A stretch of DNA of 64,000 nucleotides from contig JAHCMI010000028.1 in NCBI GenBank assembly GCA_019192545.1, forward strand, positions 32,147 through 96,146. Reading direction: 5' to 3'. The position numbers and the translations under genes were made by a program. The notes beneath the pieces are model-generated. The model was not told where the DNA came from. It saw only the letters and a list, made by a program, of their open reading frames with translations, and made no database searches. Below, one piece after another: positions 60,911-64,000 of this stretch (position 1 is its first letter; the number at the start of each line of letters is the position of its first letter). The stretch comes from Rivularia sp. MS3. GTDB taxonomy: Bacteria; Cyanobacteriota; Cyanobacteriia; Cyanobacteriales; Nostocaceae.

Positions 60911-63901
60911 ATGTTGACTTATCTGTATAAAAATATGAAACAACTTAGAAAAAACAATTATTGGCAGTTTGTCATACGCAGTTTAGCGCGTTTCGGTTTG
61001 AGTGCATTGCTTGGTATTGTCTTGGTGGGTGAATCAATAAGTGCTGTACCGAAAAGCGTAGGAGTAGAGATAGCGCAACAGGGTATTACTGACAATAAAG
61101 AGGTACTTCGTGTAGAGGCACAAAGGTTGTCTATTGAGGGGATGCAATTACTTAAACAGGGAACATTGCAATCGCTTAAGCAAGCTATCAATAAATGGGA
61201 GAAAGCACTTTCTTTATGGCAGAAGGTAGAGGATAAAAAATGGCAGAGCAGCATTATGCTTGGTATTGGTCGTATTTACGACGATTTAGGAGATAAGCAG
61301 CAATCACGGAAGTTGTACGAACAAGCATTACAAATAAATCGCTTAACTGGCGATAAAAGTGAACGAGCAACAATTTTAAATAATCTTGGTAAAGTCCACA
61401 ACGATTTAGGAAACAGAAAAGAGGCACTTAAATCCTATAATCAAGTTTTACAAATCTTACCTTTAAATGGCTCAATTGAAGATGAAGCTCAAAAAGCAAC
61501 AACTCTAAGTAATATTGGTTTTGTTTACAAGGATTTAGGAGATTTTCAGCAAGCACTCAAATTCTATAATCAAGCATTACCTCTAATGCAGATAGTTAAA
61601 GATAAAAGTGGGGAAGCAAAAACTCTTAATAATATTGGTGGCGCTCACCATTCACTAGAGGATAAGCAAAAAGCGCTTGAATTTTACAATCAAGCGTTAT
61701 CTTTAAGCCAAGAAGTTAAAGATAAGAATGCTGAAGCAGCAACTCTTAATAATATTGGTTTTGTTTACAAAGATTTAGGAGATTTTCAGAAAGCACTTGA
61801 AAAACTAAATCAAGCATTACGTCTAAGAAAAGAAATAGGGGATAAAAGCGGAGAAGCAATAACTCGTAATAATCTTGGTACCGTCTACTTTCTTTTAGGA
61901 GACAACAAGCAAGCTCTTGAATTCTATAAGCAAGCATTACCTTTAAACCGCTTAGTTGAGGATAAAAATGGAGAAGCAAAAACCCTTCACAACATTGCTA
62001 AAACACACCGAGATAACGGCAATCTCCAACAAGCCCTCACCAACAGCAAAGCGGCAGTAGATATCATCGAAAATCTCCGCACCAAAGTAGATAGCAACGA
62101 ATTACGTACATCCTACTTCGCCACCGTACAGGATATCTACAAACTCTACATCGATATTTTGATGCAGCTACATAAACAAAATCCATCAAAAGCATACGAC
62201 GCTCAAGCACTCCATGCCAGCGAAAAATCTCGCGCTAGGGGACTTTTAGAACTATTAACCGAAGCAAATGCCGATATCCGTAAAGGTGTAAATCCAGAAC
62301 TAGTAGCCCAGGAAAAGCGGTTGCAGCAATTAATAAATTCTAAAGAGAAACTACGGCTTAAAACACTCAGCAATAAAAATAAAAGTGATGATTTAATTTC
62401 AAAGGCTGCTGCACAAAGATTCAAAAATCAAGTTCAAAACCACATCAACGAACTCAATCAATTAAAAGCCAAAATCAAAACCACCAGCCCTAAATACGCT
62501 CAACTTAAATATCCCCAGCCTCTCAACTTAGGCAAAATTCAACAGCAATTAGATAAAGACACCGTACTGTTGCAATATTCCTTGGGTGAAAAACGCAGCT
62601 ATCTATGGAAAGTAACTCCCGATTCTCTCGATAGTTACGAATTACCAAAAAGCGAACAAATAGAAACAGCAGCCAAAAAGTTAAGAAATCTTCTACAAGA
62701 TCCATCTACTCTAAGTCGTTCGATAGAAGAAACTAATAAAGCTGCTACCGAACTTAGTAAACTTATCCTCGCACCAGTCGCGAATAAACTTGGTAAAAAA
62801 CGCTTGGTAATTGTTGGTGATGATGCTTTGCAATATATTCCGTTTGCTGCACTTGCCGATTTAAATTTACAACCTGCCAGGGATTCAAAATCCCTGGCTA
62901 ATAGCGAAAGTCCTCTCAAGAGGACTAAGAATTTACTTGTTTCAAAAGAGAATACATCAAAACTACTGTTGTCTTCAGTCCGTTTCAACGGACTTCAGCT
63001 ATTAGACTGGGGTTTGCAACCCCAGGCGGGTAAGATGCTCGCGAAAAGTTCAAAATCCAAATCCCCGCAAGATAATTCAAACTACCAACCATTATTAATT
63101 AACCACGAAATAGTTCATCTACCATCAGCATCAACCATCGACATTCTCCGAAAAGAAACCGCACAACGTCCAACTGCATCTAAAACTTTAGCAGTACTTG
63201 CAGATCCAGTTTTTTGCAAAGATTATCAACCAGCTACTGGTAAACCCTGTAATGACACAAACATTGACATTGATATAGAAGCTCCTCAAAGTTCGTCCAG
63301 AAGCATCGACTTTGAGAAAATCGATTCACTTCCACATACCCGTAAAGAAGCCAAAGAAATTCTCAAACTAGTATCTCCAGCAAATAGCCTAAAAGCCTTT
63401 GACTTCAATGCTAACTACAATTGGGCTACTCAAAAACAGCTTAGCAATTATCGTTATCTGCATTTCGCAACCCACGGTTTTGTTGATACCGAAAACCCTG
63501 AGTTATCAGGAATCGTGCTGTCATTATTCGATAAACAAGGTAATTCGCAGAAAGAAGGTTTTCTAAGGTTACACGAATTATTTAACCTCGACTTTCCCGC
63601 CGAGTTAGTAGTGTTAAGCGCCTGTCAAACCGGATTAGGTAAAGAAGTCAAAGGTGAAGGATTGGTCGGATTGACAAGAGGACTAATGTATGCAGGTGCT
63701 GAAAGAGTTGTGTTGTCGTTATGGAATGTTAAAGATGATTCAACTTCGTTGTTAATGCGTCAGTTTTATCAAGAAATGTTGCAGCAAGGAAAATCACCAT
63801 CTAGCGCATTAAGAGAAGCACAGATAAAAATGTGGCAAACCCAAAAATGGCGAAATCCATATTACTGGGCTGCTTTTACCATTCAGGGTGAGTGGAAATA
63901 G
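60911..63901 (+). CDS. Exported TPR-CHAT protein with repeat-derived insertion
   Basis: 996 residues. A signal-peptide-like segment (FGLSALLGIVLVGESISA) is followed by about seven TPR units (for example ATTLNNIGFVYKDLGDFQKA), a helical linker and a C-terminal CHAT domain with His855 in FATHGFVD and Cys905 in LSACQTGLG; GEGLVGLTRGLMYAGAERVV is the family core. This is the common cyanobacterial exported TPR-CHAT type. Residues about 656-707 are encoded by two inverted copies of a dispersed hairpin repeat, between ADLNL and YQPLLINHEIVHLPSAS, which should be near neighbours. The ATG at 60935 is an alternative start. Confidence 0.88.
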   Translation: MLTYLYKNMKQLRKNNYWQFVIRSLARFGLSALLGIVLVGESISAVPKSVGVEIAQQGITDNKEVLRVEAQRLSIEGMQLLKQGTLQSLKQAINKWEKALSLWQKVEDKKWQSSIMLGIGRIYDDLGDKQQSRKLYEQALQINRLTGDKSERATILNNLGKVHNDLGNRKEALKSYNQVLQILPLNGSIEDEAQKATTLSNIGFVYKDLGDFQQALKFYNQALPLMQIVKDKSGEAKTLNNIGGAHHSLEDKQKALEFYNQALSLSQEVKDKNAEAATLNNIGFVYKDLGDFQKALEKLNQALRLRKEIGDKSGEAITRNNLGTVYFLLGDNKQALEFYKQALPLNRLVEDKNGEAKTLHNIAKTHRDNGNLQQALTNSKAAVDIIENLRTKVDSNELRTSYFATVQDIYKLYIDILMQLHKQNPSKAYDAQALHASEKSRARGLLELLTEANADIRKGVNPELVAQEKRLQQLINSKEKLRLKTLSNKNKSDDLISKAAAQRFKNQVQNHINELNQLKAKIKTTSPKYAQLKYPQPLNLGKIQQQLDKDTVLLQYSLGEKRSYLWKVTPDSLDSYELPKSEQIETAAKKLRNLLQDPSTLSRSIEETNKAATELSKLILAPVANKLGKKRLVIVGDDALQYIPFAALADLNLQPARDSKSLANSESPLKRTKNLLVSKENTSKLLLSSVRFNGLQLLDWGLQPQAGKMLAKSSKSKSPQDNSNYQPLLINHEIVHLPSASTIDILRKETAQRPTASKTLAVLADPVFCKDYQPATGKPCNDTNIDIDIEAPQSSSRSIDFEKIDSLPHTRKEAKEILKLVSPANSLKAFDFNANYNWATQKQLSNYRYLHFATHGFVDTENPELSGIVLSLFDKQGNSQKEGFLRLHELFNLDFPAELVVLSACQTGLGKEVKGEGLVGLTRGLMYAGAERVVLSLWNVKDDSTSLLMRQFYQEMLQQGKSPSSALREAQIKMWQTQKWRNPYYWAAFTIQGEWK
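62876..63030. repeat. Inverted pair of double-hairpin repeats inside a CDS (copies D and E)
   Basis: Copy D (62876-62926, reversed) has stems GCCAGGGATT/AATCCCTGGC and AGTCCTCT/AGAGGACT. Copy E (62977-63030, forward) has AGTCCGTT/AACGGACT and TGGGGTT/AACCCCA with GGCGG. They are separated by 50 bp and translated in frame within the TPR-CHAT gene. Confidence 0.8.
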
Positions 63902-63912
63902 AAGGTTTGTAG

Positions 63913-63952
63913 TAGGGACTTCAGTCCTCTGACTAGGGGCTAAAGCCCCAGA
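63913..63952. repeat. Double-hairpin dispersed repeat, copy F (variant)
   Basis: AGTAGGGACTTCAGTCCT, then CTGACT and AGGGGCTAAAGCCCC: a variant of the same family just after the TPR-CHAT stop, possibly serving as its 3' hairpin. Confidence 0.6.
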
Positions 63953-64000
63953 CCTTTCAACGCGAACAAAAGAACTATATTCTCTGTTTAGAGCTATTTA

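Overview
The window looks like the chromosome of a filamentous, probably heterocyst-forming cyanobacterium (Nostocales type). The signs are AT-rich coding sequence, many HIP1 octamers (GCGATCGC), arrays of heptanucleotide short tandem repeats between genes, and cyanobacterial families such as CruP, CYP110-type P450, Uma2, KGK, DUF1822, DUF1824 and CHAT proteins. The left edge cuts into a gene. No rRNA, tRNA, CRISPR array or complete IS element was seen.

Layout. 1-6.2 kb is a phosphonate block: 5'-truncated phnJ, then phnK, phnL and phnM of the C-P lyase pathway, a PhnZ-like HD-domain oxygenase on the other strand, and a Methanosarcina-type phosphoserine aminotransferase. 6.8-11 kb holds a Uma2 nuclease-fold protein, two tandem paralogous membrane proteins and lycopene cyclase cruP. 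11.5-19.7 kb is a glycan synthesis and export cluster: five glycosyltransferases around a Wzm/Wzt-type ABC exporter, followed by a 59-residue membrane protein. 20-26.7 kb is mixed: a PPC-domain protein, a dynamin-like GTPase with an apparent internal deletion, KGK and HNH proteins, an alpha/beta hydrolase, purT and a CAP-domain protein. 26.8-35.2 kb is a cobalt/cobalamin block: cbiMNQO on the minus strand and, divergently, a cobalamin riboswitch leading into a broken TonB receptor, a ferredoxin-like protein, a lipoprotein binding protein, a FecCD permease and the stub of an ABC ATPase. 35-43 kb carries a broken and an intact leucine-rich-repeat gene, a rhodanese lacking its cysteine, an ABC-F ATPase, DUF1824, a prohibitin-family protein and an ABC exporter.

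45.1-49.5 kb is the most interesting part. A Pho-box-like triple repeat precedes a sigma-factor-like gene, a DUF1822 gene and a 739-residue protein that joins a CHAT protease domain through one membrane helix to a PstS-like phosphate-binding domain. I read this as a candidate phosphate-responsive transmembrane protease system. Downstream are a response regulator, a small outer-membrane barrel, an RTX protein with about 25 nonapeptides, an HTH-NB-ARC-TPR STAND protein, a P450 and a second, exported TPR-CHAT protein.

A second theme is repeat invasion. A hairpin unit of about 55-90 bp recurs at least six times, including an inverted pair that is translated inside the TPR-CHAT gene. At least four genes have their stop codons inside heptamer arrays, and one glycosyltransferase ends in another repeat. 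Decay is concentrated in the cobalamin block and next to it. All family assignments come from reading motifs by eye; no database search was run.
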